Assembly (NCBI RefSeq): GCF_000336955.1
Contig: NZ_AOLI01000018.1
Span: 48,546 to 86,584 of the forward strand
Length of the DNA: 38,039 nt
Origin: Haloferax larsenii JCM 13917
Lineage (GTDB): Archaea > Halobacteriota > Halobacteria > Halobacteriales > Haloferacaceae
Direction: 5' to 3'
In this document: positions 1-8,540 of the stretch, piece after piece
How positions within the stretch are numbered: the stretch's first letter is position 1
Layout: every line of letters starts with the position of its first letter
Translations under genes and position numbers: made by a program
Notes under the pieces: generated by a model
The model's input: only the letters and a program-made list of their open reading frames with translations
The model's database searches: none
Told to the model about the DNA's origin: nothing

Positions 1-148
1 TAACGGACACCATATCTACATCAATTGTAGGGTAGTAACTTAATATTTCTGTGACAACTAATCACAATGATTGATAATGACATAGGAAGAGAGGGTTTCG
101 GAAGCAGTTCTACGAGAGGAAGACCCGCCACCACCAAGAGCGACCTTC

Positions 149-1273
149 TCAGTGGAGAGTGGTCTGCGTGACGGATTTCATCACTTCCAAGGCTTCCTTC
201 AGTTCTTCCACGTTCGTTGCATACGAGAGTCGGGCGTACCCTGCCCCACGGTCTCCGAACACCTCGCCGGGAACCACGATGACGCCGTTGTCGAGGACGT
301 CTTCCGCCCACCCATCGGGGACTTTGGGCATCGCGTAGAAGGCACCTTCCGGTCGGGGCGTCTCCAGTCCGATGTCCTCCAATCCGTCCAAGAGGACATC
401 CCGGCGAGTTTCGAACGCCGAAACCATCTCCTGAACCGGCTCCTGCGGCCCCTTGAGAGCAGCCTCGGCGGCGTACTGGGCCGGGGCACTCGCACACGCC
501 TGCACGTACTGGTGGACACGCAACATCCGCTCGATACGGTCGTTGCTCGCCGTGACCCATCCCAGTCGCCAGCCGGTCATCGAATACGACTTCGAGCAGG
601 CGTTCACCGCGACGACGCTATCGGTCTTCGAGAACTCCATCGGGGAGTAGTGCTCCCCGTCGAAAAGGATGTGCTCGTAGACTTCGTCGACCACACACAC
701 CACGTCGTGTTCGTCGGCAATACGCGCGAACTCCTGCATGTCCGACTTCGACTGGACCGCACCGGTCGGGTTCGCCGGGCTATTGACGATGAAGAGGTCG
801 GTGTCCTCAGTGATTGCGTCCTCGACTGTCGCCGGGTCGAGAGTCAAATCCGGTCGCAACCCAACCGGCTTGGGCGTCCCGCCAGCGAGTAGCGCGAGTT
901 GTTCGTACGCGACGAAGCCAGGGTCCGGGAGGATGACCTCACCTCCGTGTTGGACGTGTGCTTCGATTGCGATGTGGAGCGCCTCGCTGGCACCAGATGT
1001 CGCAATGACGTTATTCGGGTCGACAGAGAGCCCGTTGTCCCGGTCGTATTTTTCACTAATGGCTTCGCGGAGACCAGGGATTCCCTTGTTCCCCGTGTAG
1101 GAGTCGACGAGTCCTTCCTCGACCGCCGACAGTGCCGCAGTTCGGATGTGCTCCGGCGTGGGAAAGTCAGGCTGTCCGATACCGAGGTTGATATCGTCCT
1201 CGCTCGCACCCTCAAATACTTCCCTAATTCCGCTGATATCCATCTGCTCGACGCGTGGTGCGTACGAACTCAT
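149..1273 (-). CDS. PLP-dependent class I/II aminotransferase
   Basis: A 374-residue cytoplasmic fold-type I aminotransferase, expected to move an amino group between an amino acid and a 2-oxo acid using pyridoxal phosphate. The sequence shows NSPANPTG at residues 164-171, the Asp/Tyr pair of VVDEVYE near 196-199, the Schiff-base Lys at 228 in SKSYSMTGWRLG, and a C-terminal ARLSYA segment that should carry the substrate-carboxylate Arg. Length is normal for the aspartate/aromatic aminotransferase group of archaea. The exact substrate cannot be read from the motifs; aspartate, aromatic amino acids or alanine are all possible. The start is an ATG giving MSSYAPRVEQ. The gene is divergent from the IclR regulator across a 722 bp region, so that regulator could control it, but this is inference. 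Confidence 0.93.
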   Translation of the reverse strand: MSSYAPRVEQMDISGIREVFEGASEDDINLGIGQPDFPTPEHIRTAALSAVEEGLVDSYTGNKGIPGLREAISEKYDRDNGLSVDPNNVIATSGASEALHIAIEAHVQHGGEVILPDPGFVAYEQLALLAGGTPKPVGLRPDLTLDPATVEDAITEDTDLFIVNSPANPTGAVQSKSDMQEFARIADEHDVVCVVDEVYEHILFDGEHYSPMEFSKTDSVVAVNACSKSYSMTGWRLGWVTASNDRIERMLRVHQYVQACASAPAQYAAEAALKGPQEPVQEMVSAFETRRDVLLDGLEDIGLETPRPEGAFYAMPKVPDGWAEDVLDNGVIVVPGEVFGDRGAGYARLSYATNVEELKEALEVMKSVTQTTLH

Positions 1274-1632
1274 CGATATCGTTCCTCAGTTTGCTCGTCG
1301 TAATCGGCCTGTACACCGTCGTCAACGCGAGTTTCTCCGAGAGAGAGCCCTCGCTGGACCGCACACTGATAGCTTGGGTGGACACCACATGACATGGTAG
1401 CGTCCGAAATCGTTCACCCATAGAACAAAAATGTTCTGTTGTGACAGGACTTCAACACGTGCGGGACATGGCCTCTTCGTTCGGACTTCTCGGACAACAA
1501 TTGGCTCACGAACGGCTGTTTATTCAGGCTATCACATCCAATCCCCCACACTAATTTCTAAAAATGAGCTGTTTGTATACTATTTCCCATATTTATAACC
1601 CATCCATACAGATAAACAACAAAGAAGAAAAA

Positions 1633-1648
1633 TCCGAGTAGCTTGGAC
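1633..1648. promoter_or_regulatory. Candidate operator, copy 1 of dyad
   Basis: TCC-GAGTAGCTT-GGAC. It shares the half-sites and almost the whole 9-base centre with the longer dyad at 1891-1913. No transcription factor is known to me for this site. Repetition in one intergenic region is the argument for function. Confidence 0.4.
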
Positions 1649-1890
1649 TATCGTCGCGCCAAACTGAATATCCGGGGACAGCGGCGGGGTGTGACTCTGT
1701 TTGACCGCCATTTCAGCGCCAGCAGCGAGAGGCTATTTCGGGGACAGTGAACACTCCCGAAGCACTCGGGAAAGAGGAGTTTCGGCGAGAAACAACACCG
1801 AAGCAGGGATATTCGAACCGGAAATTACAGCTGTACATGTGTAACGTCCTAGCACCAACTGTCGTCGGCGAGAGAGAATCGAGCGACGAG

Positions 1891-1913
1891 TCTGTCCGAA
1901 TAGCTTGGACAGA
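1891..1913. promoter_or_regulatory. Candidate operator, copy 2: perfect 7-bp dyad
   Basis: TCTGTCC-GAATAGCTT-GGACAGA, a perfect 7-base inverted repeat with a 9-base centre. It ends about 50 bases upstream of the presumed iclR TATA element, where an upstream activator or autoregulatory site would fit. A closely related dyad with an 8-base centre lies at 17478-17493. Confidence 0.5.
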
Positions 1914-1995
1914 GACGTAAAATCACCCCGTGAATCGCGGTGTGCCCTGCGAGACCAGGACAAAAGCTAAATCGTAGATACCTCGATGATTAAAT

Positions 1996-2775
1996 ATGAG
2001 TGAACGACCCCGATCGAATCGCCCGGTGACGACGACAGAGTCGTCGATTCGAATCTTACAACGACTCAAAGACAATCCGGGGCGCACGCTCGACGAACTT
2101 ACTGAAGAGCTCGATATCGCTCGGAGCACGATTCACCGGCACCTTTTGACCCTCGAAGACAACGACTTCCTCTTTAGAGAAGACGGTCGGTTCTATCTCA
2201 GCCTCAGACTCTTAGACTTCGGAATCAGCGCCCGCGACCGCATCTCGTTTTTCGACGTCGCTCGGAGACAGGTCGACCGCTTAGCTGAAGAGACCGGAGA
2301 GAAGGTCTGGCTCGTCGCGAAGGAGGGAGATTACAGCGTCCACCTCTACAAAGCATCGGGTGCGAGCCCGTTAGAGACGTCCGCTCGCGTCGGCCAGCGC
2401 CGGAATCTCCACCAGCTCGCTGCCGGGAAAGCGATTCTTGCCTACCTTCCCGAAGCGGAAAGCCGGGAGATTATCGAACGGCAGGGACTGAAAGAAGTCA
2501 CCGAACAGACCATAACCGACAGCGAAGCGCTCTTCGAGGAGTTGGCGAAGATTCGAGAGCGAGGGTACGCGTTCAACCTCGGCGAGTCCATCGAAGGGCT
2601 GAACGCGGTCGGAGCCCCAATTCGCGACGAAGAAGGCGTACCAGTCGGAGGCATTAGTATTTCCGGCCCTGCGAACCGGGTCAAAGGGAGCCTCCTCCGC
2701 GACGAACTTCCAGACAAGCTTCTGGCGACAATCGACGAGATACACATCAACATCAGGTACGGCAACTCGACCTGA
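1996..2775 (+). CDS. IclR family transcriptional regulator
   Basis: 259 residues, the usual IclR length. An N-terminal winged helix-turn-helix spans about residues 14-75 (LDELTEELDIARSTIHRHL is the recognition region). The IclR effector-binding domain fills the rest, with the typical segments TSARVGQRRNLHQLAAGKAILAYL cut here to its start, TSARVGQRR, and GLNAVGAPIRD near residues 195-205. Such proteins bind a small carbon metabolite and control catabolic operons in the cytoplasm. The ATG start follows a TATA-like element by about 27 bases, so the message is probably leaderless. The gene stands alone: its downstream neighbour is convergent, and the nearest plausible target is the divergent aminotransferase. 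The ligand is unknown. Confidence 0.92.
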   Translation: MSERPRSNRPVTTTESSIRILQRLKDNPGRTLDELTEELDIARSTIHRHLLTLEDNDFLFREDGRFYLSLRLLDFGISARDRISFFDVARRQVDRLAEETGEKVWLVAKEGDYSVHLYKASGASPLETSARVGQRRNLHQLAAGKAILAYLPEAESREIIERQGLKEVTEQTITDSEALFEELAKIRERGYAFNLGESIEGLNAVGAPIRDEEGVPVGGISISGPANRVKGSLLRDELPDKLLATIDEIHINIRYGNST

Positions 2776-3366
2776 ACACGCGACCATCCGAACGTCTCTC
2801 GGTGGGAGACTACCGGATATCGAGTTCGTGTGAGACGGGAAGATAAACCCGAATTGGCGGCCAAATACATCGGGACCACCGAACGCTGACCGCCGACTGA
2901 CGAAGTTTCTCAAAGCTCATCGAGACAGTTAATCTTGAAATAGATTCACAATTTCTATCGAAATACTTCGATGACGACAATACGGATTTCACAGAGAGTT
3001 GAAAAATAATCCAACCCGTATTTTATTTAGACGAAGAAATTGGACACACAATCATACACGAAATACAGAGAAATAGACAACCAATTTGGAGGCTCAAATA
3101 CTGATTTGTGAAGTGAGGTAGGGAACACCTACACGTTCGTCTTTTCGGAATCGAAACGAATCGATGCAGTAAACCGCATCGGCTCTTGTTGGAGAAACTA
3201 CCGACAGGGTACGATTGGCGAACACATTATTGCATCAATATTGCAATATATGGCGTCCAAAATCGCAGTCCACCCAGCCGATTTATTCCCGTGTATCTGC
3301 TAGAATTCGGTAGTCCGTCGAGCGGAGAAATTCCATCTACTCGGTTACAAGAAACGGAAGAGGATG
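2776..3366. other. Convergent intergenic gap, AT-rich
   Basis: These 591 bases lie between two convergent 3' ends, so no promoter is needed here, yet the gap is unusually long. The stretch at about 2935-3070 is markedly AT-rich. Open frames present are short and lack haloarchaeal composition. A dyad TATTGC-N9-GCAATA lies at 3228-3248. It could be a decayed gene, a small RNA or foreign DNA; I cannot identify a remnant. Confidence 0.5.
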
Positions 3367-4539
3367 TCAGCCCCGGAGTGCTTCGATGGGGCGTTCGTTC
3401 GCCGCTCGCCACGCAGGGTACACACCCGCGAGCAAACTCGTGAAGACGCCGAACGCGACAGCACCGACCAGGTACATGAACGCAGACGGCGTGAAGGCGA
3501 ACGGATTGCCGAGGAAGACCGAGTTCGCCACCGCAGCCACCACGGCAGCGATTACGACACCGACTGCCGAACCGAGGATACCCAACAATGCGGATTCGAT
3601 GAGGAGTATTCTGACGATATCTCCCTTTCCGTAGCCGACTGCCCGCAGGACACCAATCTCTTCACGTCGCTTGATGACCGCCATGAGCATCGTGTTCGTA
3701 ATGGAGACGCCAGCGACGAGGAGCGAGATGGAACCAAGGCCGACGAGGAACGTGTTGATACCGTTGACGACCTGTTTGAGCAGCCGAACGAGTGAGGTGA
3801 GTTCAAATACCAAGACCTTATCCTTTCGGTCGTTGAACCGGTCACGGAGTGCATCGGCGACCGCCTCCGCTCTGTCGGTCGACCGCGTCATAATCCGAAC
3901 CTGGCTGTAGTGTCGGTTTTCAGCCTCCTCGATAGGGAGGTAGATGCTGCTCGAACCGAACGACTGCGTCTCTTGGAGTACAGCGACGACTCGGTACGTG
4001 CGCTCGGCCGCGGCCGCTTCACTCTCAGCGTCCTGTTCGGGGGCGAGTGTGATTCGGTCGCCCGGGGCTATTCCCCGGTCGATTGCATAATCGTGAGAGA
4101 CGACGATACTGCGTCGCCAGTTATCGGGGAGCTCACCCCTCCCAATCTCGTACATCGCCCGTGGGTCGTCGAGATACGTGACCGAAACGCGCTCACGACT
4201 ATCGTTTTGTTTCACTATCTCCATGTCCTTGCTCTTCGTCGCAACGACACCGGCCGGACCGACCGTCTCGTCGATAGCTTTCAGGTCTTCGCGGTCGAAA
4301 TGCGACTGTTCCATATCGAGTCCCGGGGAGACGAAGACGTTCGTCGCCCCTTGGTCCTGGATATTCTGGAGTTGGCTCTGTTTGAACGCTGCGCCACCCG
4401 CACCGATGGCTCCAATCGCGACGACACCGATGAGGATAGAGGCAGCAGCGAGTATCGACCGGGCTTTGGCACGTGAGATGTTCCGTCGAGCGATGACGAG
4501 TCGTGGAAACAGTCCGACGATTCGATAGAGCCAGCTCAT
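3367..4539 (-). CDS. ABC transporter permease, MacB/FtsX type (distal)
   Basis: 390 residues and last gene of the four-gene ABC operon. It has the MacB layout: an N-terminal membrane helix at about 24-50 (SILAAASILIGVVAIGAIG), a roughly 200-residue extracytoplasmic MacB_PCD-like domain, then three C-terminal helices of an FtsX domain (FLVGLGSISLLVAGVSITN onwards, with KRREEIGVLRAVGYGK). It is a paralogue of the preceding permease, both beginning MSWL and sharing the ARRNxSRAxARSxLA segment, so the two probably form a heterodimer with the shared ATPase. MacB-type complexes are mechanotransmission or export machines rather than classical importers. The start ATG is 37 bases after the upstream stop. 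Confidence 0.9.
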   Translation of the reverse strand: MSWLYRIVGLFPRLVIARRNISRAKARSILAAASILIGVVAIGAIGAGGAAFKQSQLQNIQDQGATNVFVSPGLDMEQSHFDREDLKAIDETVGPAGVVATKSKDMEIVKQNDSRERVSVTYLDDPRAMYEIGRGELPDNWRRSIVVSHDYAIDRGIAPGDRITLAPEQDAESEAAAAERTYRVVAVLQETQSFGSSSIYLPIEEAENRHYSQVRIMTRSTDRAEAVADALRDRFNDRKDKVLVFELTSLVRLLKQVVNGINTFLVGLGSISLLVAGVSITNTMLMAVIKRREEIGVLRAVGYGKGDIVRILLIESALLGILGSAVGVVIAAVVAAVANSVFLGNPFAFTPSAFMYLVGAVAFGVFTSLLAGVYPAWRAANERPIEALRG

Positions 4540-4576
4540 CGTCGAGACCTCCAGTCACTGTCGTAGTTTTGTTCCA

Positions 4577-5758
4577 TCAGTCGAGTGCCTCCACGGGTTG
4601 TTTTTTCGCCGCCTTCCAGGCGGGGTAGACACCAGCGAGCAGTGAGGTTCCGATACCGAAGACAGCCCCAATAGCCACGTATCGTAACCCGGCAGCCGTG
4701 AACGCAAGCGGATCACCGAGGAGGACCTGGTTGAGTACCATCCCGATACCGAGCGCGAGGGGGACGCCAACCATAGACCCGATTATTCCGAGGATGGACG
4801 ACTCGGCGACGAGCAGGCTAACCACTGCCCGTTTCGGGTACCCGACGGCTCGCATCACGCCAATCTCGCGCTCACGCTCGATTGCCGACATCAACATCGT
4901 GTTGGCGATGGTGACTGCGGCGACGAGGAGGGATATCGAACCAACTCCGATGAGGAACTGGTTGATAGTCTCGAACGTCTTTTCGAATCCCTCGCGTTGC
5001 TCCTGTACCTTCTGCACGTAGACGTTCCTCTCTCGGGTGTTGAACTCCGATTCGATGCTCTCGGTAGCCGCATCGACCGACGTCGTCGTCGGGTCGACGC
5101 GGACGATTGCACTGTCGTACTCGGGGTCGTCGAACTCGTCGAGCGGGACGAAGACGGTGCGGTCGGCACGTAGCTGATCGGCGAATCCCTGCGGTTCGAG
5201 AACGGCCGCGACGGAGAACTTTCGCGTGAAGCTGCCGTTTACCGATACCGTTATTCGGTCACCCGGCTGGATGTCGTTGTTCTCTGCGATGCGAGAGCCG
5301 ACGATGGCACTCCGCTTCCAGTTATCTGGAATCGTTCCCGACTGTGCGTCGTAAAACGACCCGGGGTTGTCGAGTCCTTTGACCTGTGCCGTAATGATAA
5401 CCTCGCCAGTTGGTGTCTGGACGAGTGTATCCCACCGTTCTACGATAGGAAGCACAGTCGTTCCGTCGGTCACTTGTCGCATCCGGTTGATGTTCTGTCT
5501 CGAAAAGTCGCCGTTAATACTCCCACTGCCGTCGTGGTGGTACACCGGATAGACCGTTGCAGTGCCGCCGAAGCCTTCGAACGCTTCCATTTGGTCCTGT
5601 TTGAACGCCTCTCCCCCCATCCCAATCGTCCCGATTGCCACCACGCCGATGACGACCGCGGCGATAGCGAGGAGAGAGCGAGCGGTTGCTCGTGATAGAT
5701 TCCGCCGCGCAAGCACGACGGTCGGAAAGTAGGCTGCTACTCGGCGGAGCCAACTCAC
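4577..5758 (-). CDS. ABC transporter permease, MacB/FtsX type (proximal)
   Basis: The preferred start is GTG at 5758, giving MSWLRRVAAYFP and 393 residues. A TTG 15 bases further upstream would add five residues (MGGPH), but the paralogous permease begins MSWLYRIVGLFP, which decides in favour of the GTG. A GGGGGA sequence lies just ahead of it. Layout: N-terminal helix at about 25-45, a large extracytoplasmic MacB_PCD domain, then FtsX helices from about residue 265 (FLIGVGSISLLVAAVTIANT) with the coupling segment EREREIGVMRAVGYPK. It sits between the ATPase and the second permease in one operon and probably heterodimerises with the latter. Substrate unknown. Confidence 0.9.
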   Translation of the reverse strand: MSWLRRVAAYFPTVVLARRNLSRATARSLLAIAAVVIGVVAIGTIGMGGEAFKQDQMEAFEGFGGTATVYPVYHHDGSGSINGDFSRQNINRMRQVTDGTTVLPIVERWDTLVQTPTGEVIITAQVKGLDNPGSFYDAQSGTIPDNWKRSAIVGSRIAENNDIQPGDRITVSVNGSFTRKFSVAAVLEPQGFADQLRADRTVFVPLDEFDDPEYDSAIVRVDPTTTSVDAATESIESEFNTRERNVYVQKVQEQREGFEKTFETINQFLIGVGSISLLVAAVTIANTMLMSAIEREREIGVMRAVGYPKRAVVSLLVAESSILGIIGSMVGVPLALGIGMVLNQVLLGDPLAFTAAGLRYVAIGAVFGIGTSLLAGVYPAWKAAKKQPVEALD

Positions 5759-5795
5759 GTGGGGTCCCCCCAAGCCGAAGCGCGTCGGTTCATCG

Positions 5796-6590
5796 TCACT
5801 GTTCGACTACTCCGTTCGACTCTGCTTCGTCTGCATCCGTTATCTCACCGTCGACGAGGTTCACCACGCGGTCGGCTTCCTCGGCGACGTACGCGTCGTG
5901 TGTGACCGTCACGACAGCCACGTTCTCCTCGGCGCGCAGTTCGTCGAACAGTTCGAGGATGTCGTCGCCAGTCTCTCTGTCTAAGTTCCCTGTCGGCTCG
6001 TCCGCCAACAGAATCGCGGGGTCGTTTATCAACGAGCGCGCGATTGCGACTCGTTGTTTCTGGCCCCCGGAGAGTTCGTCTGGATAGTGGTCGAGTCGGT
6101 CGCCGAGACCGACGCGGCGGAGCAACTGTTTTGCGCGTTCGCGCGTCTTTTTCGGCGTTCTGTCGAGCATTCGCGGCATCTCGACGTTTTCCAGCGCCGT
6201 CAGCGTCGGAATCAAGTAGAAGCTCTGGAAGACGAACCCAATCGTGTGTTTTCGCTTCGTCGTTCGGTCGCCGTCAGAGAACGTCGAGACGTCCGTCCCT
6301 CGGAGTCGGACGGTTCCTCTGGTCGGAACGTCGAGCAGTCCCAACAGGTTCAGCAGCGTCGACTTCCCGCTGCCCGACGGTCCGACGATAGCGACGAAGT
6401 CGGACGGTTGGATGCTAAAGTCGATTCCTTTCAGTGCCTGAACAGTCTGGGCTCCCGTCTGATACTCCTTTACGACGCTCTCGCCGCGAATAATCACGTC
6501 GTTACCAGCGTCTCTCGGAGACTGCCGGTCTTCCTCGCGGTCCGCCCCCGGTTGGTCCGTTTCAGCGGGGGCAGAGATGTCCGGAGCCAT
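5796..6590 (-). CDS. ABC transporter ATP-binding protein (MacB/LolD-like)
   Basis: 264 residues, cytoplasmic nucleotide-binding subunit for the two downstream permeases. Walker A GPSGSGKST at about 70-78, Q-loop Gln122, signature LSGGQ at 173-177, Walker B ILLADE at 193-198, and switch His231 in VTHD are all intact, so it should hydrolyse ATP. The segment RKHTIGFVFQSFYLIPTLTA cut to its core, FVFQSFYLIPTLTA, and the LADEPTGNLD run are typical of the MacB/LolD/FtsE group. About 30 acidic, Pro-rich residues precede the domain, common in haloarchaea. The start lies 6 bases after the stop of the upstream surface-protein gene, which indicates tight co-transcription and probable translational coupling. 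Confidence 0.95.
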   Translation of the reverse strand: MAPDISAPAETDQPGADREEDRQSPRDAGNDVIIRGESVVKEYQTGAQTVQALKGIDFSIQPSDFVAIVGPSGSGKSTLLNLLGLLDVPTRGTVRLRGTDVSTFSDGDRTTKRKHTIGFVFQSFYLIPTLTALENVEMPRMLDRTPKKTRERAKQLLRRVGLGDRLDHYPDELSGGQKQRVAIARSLINDPAILLADEPTGNLDRETGDDILELFDELRAEENVAVVTVTHDAYVAEEADRVVNLVDGEITDADEAESNGVVEQ

Positions 6591-6596
6591 CTCTCA

Positions 6597-7778
6597 TCAC
6601 CTCCGCCAGAGGTAGACGACTGCACCAACGAGGAGTACCGAGGCGGCACCACCGACCGGAAGCAGCGGCAGTCCACCGCCCTGTTGCGGTGCAGGTCGCC
6701 GCACGGCCCGACGTGAGACGTCGACTTCGGTGGTAAACGACTTCTGGACGCCACCGACAGTGTAGGACACCTCGACGGGGACAGACGACACGTTCCCTTC
6801 GACGTCCGACTTGAGCGTGAACGACGAGAAGTCGCTGTCTTCGATACTCCCGACGAAGTAGTTACTTCGCTCTACGCGCTCAGTATCGGCGATTTCGACG
6901 ACGACACCCTTGACGGAACTCGACCCGACGTTGCCAGCGGTCGCGGACACCTCCAGCGTACCGCCGGTCTGCGTCGCTCGAACGTCGGTCAAGACGATTT
7001 TTCCGGGATTCGTCGGGGACGTAAACCGCGGGTGGTACGTGCGCGAGATTTCGTGGTGAACCCCTCTGTCCACGTAGTGAAGAGTTAGATTCACCGGGTG
7101 CTGGCCGGCCTCAGAGACACGAGCGGGGAAGTCGAACGTGACCGCTTTCCCTGCTGCCAGTTTGGCCTTCACACGCTCGTTGACGGTGAAGTTGACGTCA
7201 GCGGAGGACGAGACGACTTTCAGTTGGCGAATGTCTCTGTCGATACCGTTCGCAACCGTGACGTTGACAGACCGCGTCGCACCGGGGACTGCCTCTTCGA
7301 CGGATAGCTCTACCTGCGGACGGGTCGGTTCACGGACATCGACTGTCAGCGGGTATCGAACTCGGACGTGTGAGCCATCTTTGAGCCGTCCAGCGAAAAC
7401 GACTCGAAGGTCTTTCACACCAGATTTGTCGAACGAAACCGGCAACGGAACAGAGATATTCTCACCGATAGGAATCGTCCCGACGTCCTCGACTCGGGTA
7501 ATATCGTCTGAGCTCCCCGGTCGTCGAACGTAAATGTCCGTGACATCAACGACACTGGGACTGTTTTTCCCGTTTCGTATCGAGACGGAGAGCTCAGTTT
7601 GCTGACCCGGTGCTGGCTCGTCCGGTGAGACCTGTACGTCCGTGATTCCGATGTGTGCCCCGTTTGCTGCTGCCGGGACCGCAAGCAACGGAGCTGCGGC
7701 AGTGGAGAGCACGATGACTGCAGCGAGGAACCAAGGTGCGACCGGAGACCCATCTCCGTCCAGTAATTTCGGACTCAT
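6597..7778 (-). CDS. CARDB/COG1361-like surface protein of the ABC operon
   Basis: 393 residues and first gene of the operon. A signal peptide (about residues 14-38, ending AAANG) is followed by three Ig-like beta domains, at about 45-150, 155-255 and 265-350, each with the pattern VSPDEPAPGQQTELSVSI that marks CARDB/NEW3-like domains of the COG1361 group. A Gly/Pro linker and a C-terminal helix (VGGAASVLLVGAVVYLWRR) anchor it in the cytoplasmic membrane with the bulk outside. Its place matches that of the MacA adaptor in bacterial MacAB operons, so it may be the external partner of the transporter. That role is inference. A strong Shine-Dalgarno sequence, GGAGGT, precedes the ATG. Confidence 0.85.
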   Translation of the reverse strand: MSPKLLDGDGSPVAPWFLAAVIVLSTAAAPLLAVPAAANGAHIGITDVQVSPDEPAPGQQTELSVSIRNGKNSPSVVDVTDIYVRRPGSSDDITRVEDVGTIPIGENISVPLPVSFDKSGVKDLRVVFAGRLKDGSHVRVRYPLTVDVREPTRPQVELSVEEAVPGATRSVNVTVANGIDRDIRQLKVVSSSADVNFTVNERVKAKLAAGKAVTFDFPARVSEAGQHPVNLTLHYVDRGVHHEISRTYHPRFTSPTNPGKIVLTDVRATQTGGTLEVSATAGNVGSSSVKGVVVEIADTERVERSNYFVGSIEDSDFSSFTLKSDVEGNVSSVPVEVSYTVGGVQKSFTTEVDVSRRAVRRPAPQQGGGLPLLPVGGAASVLLVGAVVYLWRR

Positions 7779-7787
7779 CGATGGACG

Positions 7788-7793
7788 ACCTCC
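7788..7793 (-). promoter_or_regulatory. Strong Shine-Dalgarno for ABC operon
   Basis: GGAGGT on the minus strand, separated by 9 bases from the ATG at 7778. Most genes here look leaderless, so a canonical site is notable. A TATA-like CTTATATGG at about 7845-7853 would give a 5' leader of about 45 bases containing this site. Confidence 0.6.
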
Positions 7794-8015
7794 GAATACT
7801 GTCGCTTTTTTGCCATCATAAACCCAACAGCGTGTCCGATTCCATATAAGTTCCTTGGTTCAGAGTTTCCATAGATGCGATAGCTTTGTCACTCATTTCC
7901 AGAATGGCGATTCAACGGAGTTTCCCGTATCGAGATTCTAACGTATCGAGGAGCCTCTGGAAGCGCCTGCCATCGTTGAGAATGGCGATACAGTGAGAGA
8001 CACATCGCTTCGGCA

Positions 8016-8540
8016 TCAATTTTCCAACATTCTCCCTTGAAGCGTACTCAGGAGAGCGAGGACACCGACCAGAAGCGCACCGAGTGCGACCACCGACTCA
8101 CTCCCCGTGACAGAGAGAAACACAGCGTACCCGACACTACATCCCGCCGCCAACACGACACTGCTACTGATTGCATGAACCAATTCGATTCGGCGGGTCG
8201 AGGCATCGCTGCCAACTTCTCTGGCGATACTGAATCCGTTTTGGCCGACGTTCCACGAGAGGAGTAGCAAGAACGAGGCGGCGAGGAGAAACGACGGTGC
8301 CATCCCAACAGCACCGGCGAACAGGATTGCACCGACGAGCAGAACGTTCCCCGCCGAATACACGTTCACAGAGCCGCGCACGAGGCCAGCACCGAGAAGT
8401 AAAACGCCGAGTGTGCCCGCCGCGACAGTGTAGACAGACACTGCAGTGACGATGGCCGTTCCGATGGCAGCCACGAGCGCGATGGAGCTACTCAGAAGTG
8501 GTGGCATCTCCTCGGGACGAGCAGGTAGATTACTATTCAC
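8016..8540 (-). CDS. Small multi-pass membrane protein (DUF7519-like)
   Basis: 174 residues, almost entirely hydrophobic, with about five or six membrane helices (for example SSIALVAAIGTAIVTAVSVYT, VLLVGAILFAGAVGM, FLLAASFLLLLSWNVG, VLAAGCSVGYAVFL, LGALLVGVLALLSTL). It overlaps the end of the DUF58 gene by 8 bases and is the last gene of the DUF4129-DUF58 operon. Small membrane proteins in this place are common in haloarchaeal DUF58 operons and are annotated as DUF7519; I assign that name from context and layout only. No enzymatic motif is visible. Confidence 0.8.
   Translation of the reverse strand: MNSNLPARPEEMPPLLSSSIALVAAIGTAIVTAVSVYTVAAGTLGVLLLGAGLVRGSVNVYSAGNVLLVGAILFAGAVGMAPSFLLAASFLLLLSWNVGQNGFSIAREVGSDASTRRIELVHAISSSVVLAAGCSVGYAVFLSVTGSESVVALGALLVGVLALLSTLQGRMLEN

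Larger units (their letters stand above)
1274..1995. other. Long divergent intergenic region
   Basis: No convincing gene lies in this 722 bp. It holds the promoters of the aminotransferase (leftward) and the iclR gene (rightward). An AT-rich stretch at about 1541-1632 stands out from the high-GC surroundings. Two copies of a dyad with the core TCCGARTAGCTTGGAC occur at 1633-1648 and 1891-1913. A TATA-like AAAAGCTAAAT at about 1962-1972 precedes the ATG of iclR by roughly 27 bases, so the iclR transcript is probably leaderless. Confidence 0.6.

Noticed and set aside
152-892. Plus-strand 246-codon frame opposite the aminotransferase
   Set aside because: Fully contained in a well-supported aminotransferase gene on the other strand; Arg/His-rich composition typical of high-GC shadow frames.
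3186-3443. 85-codon plus-strand frame in the convergent gap
   Set aside because: Composition is not haloarchaeal, it runs into the opposite-strand permease gene, and no recognisable motif is present. A decayed gene remains possible.
7901-7990. Repeated GAATGGCGAT at 7902 and 7979
   Set aside because: Only ten bases are shared, flanks differ, and there is no dyad; chance is sufficient in this gap.
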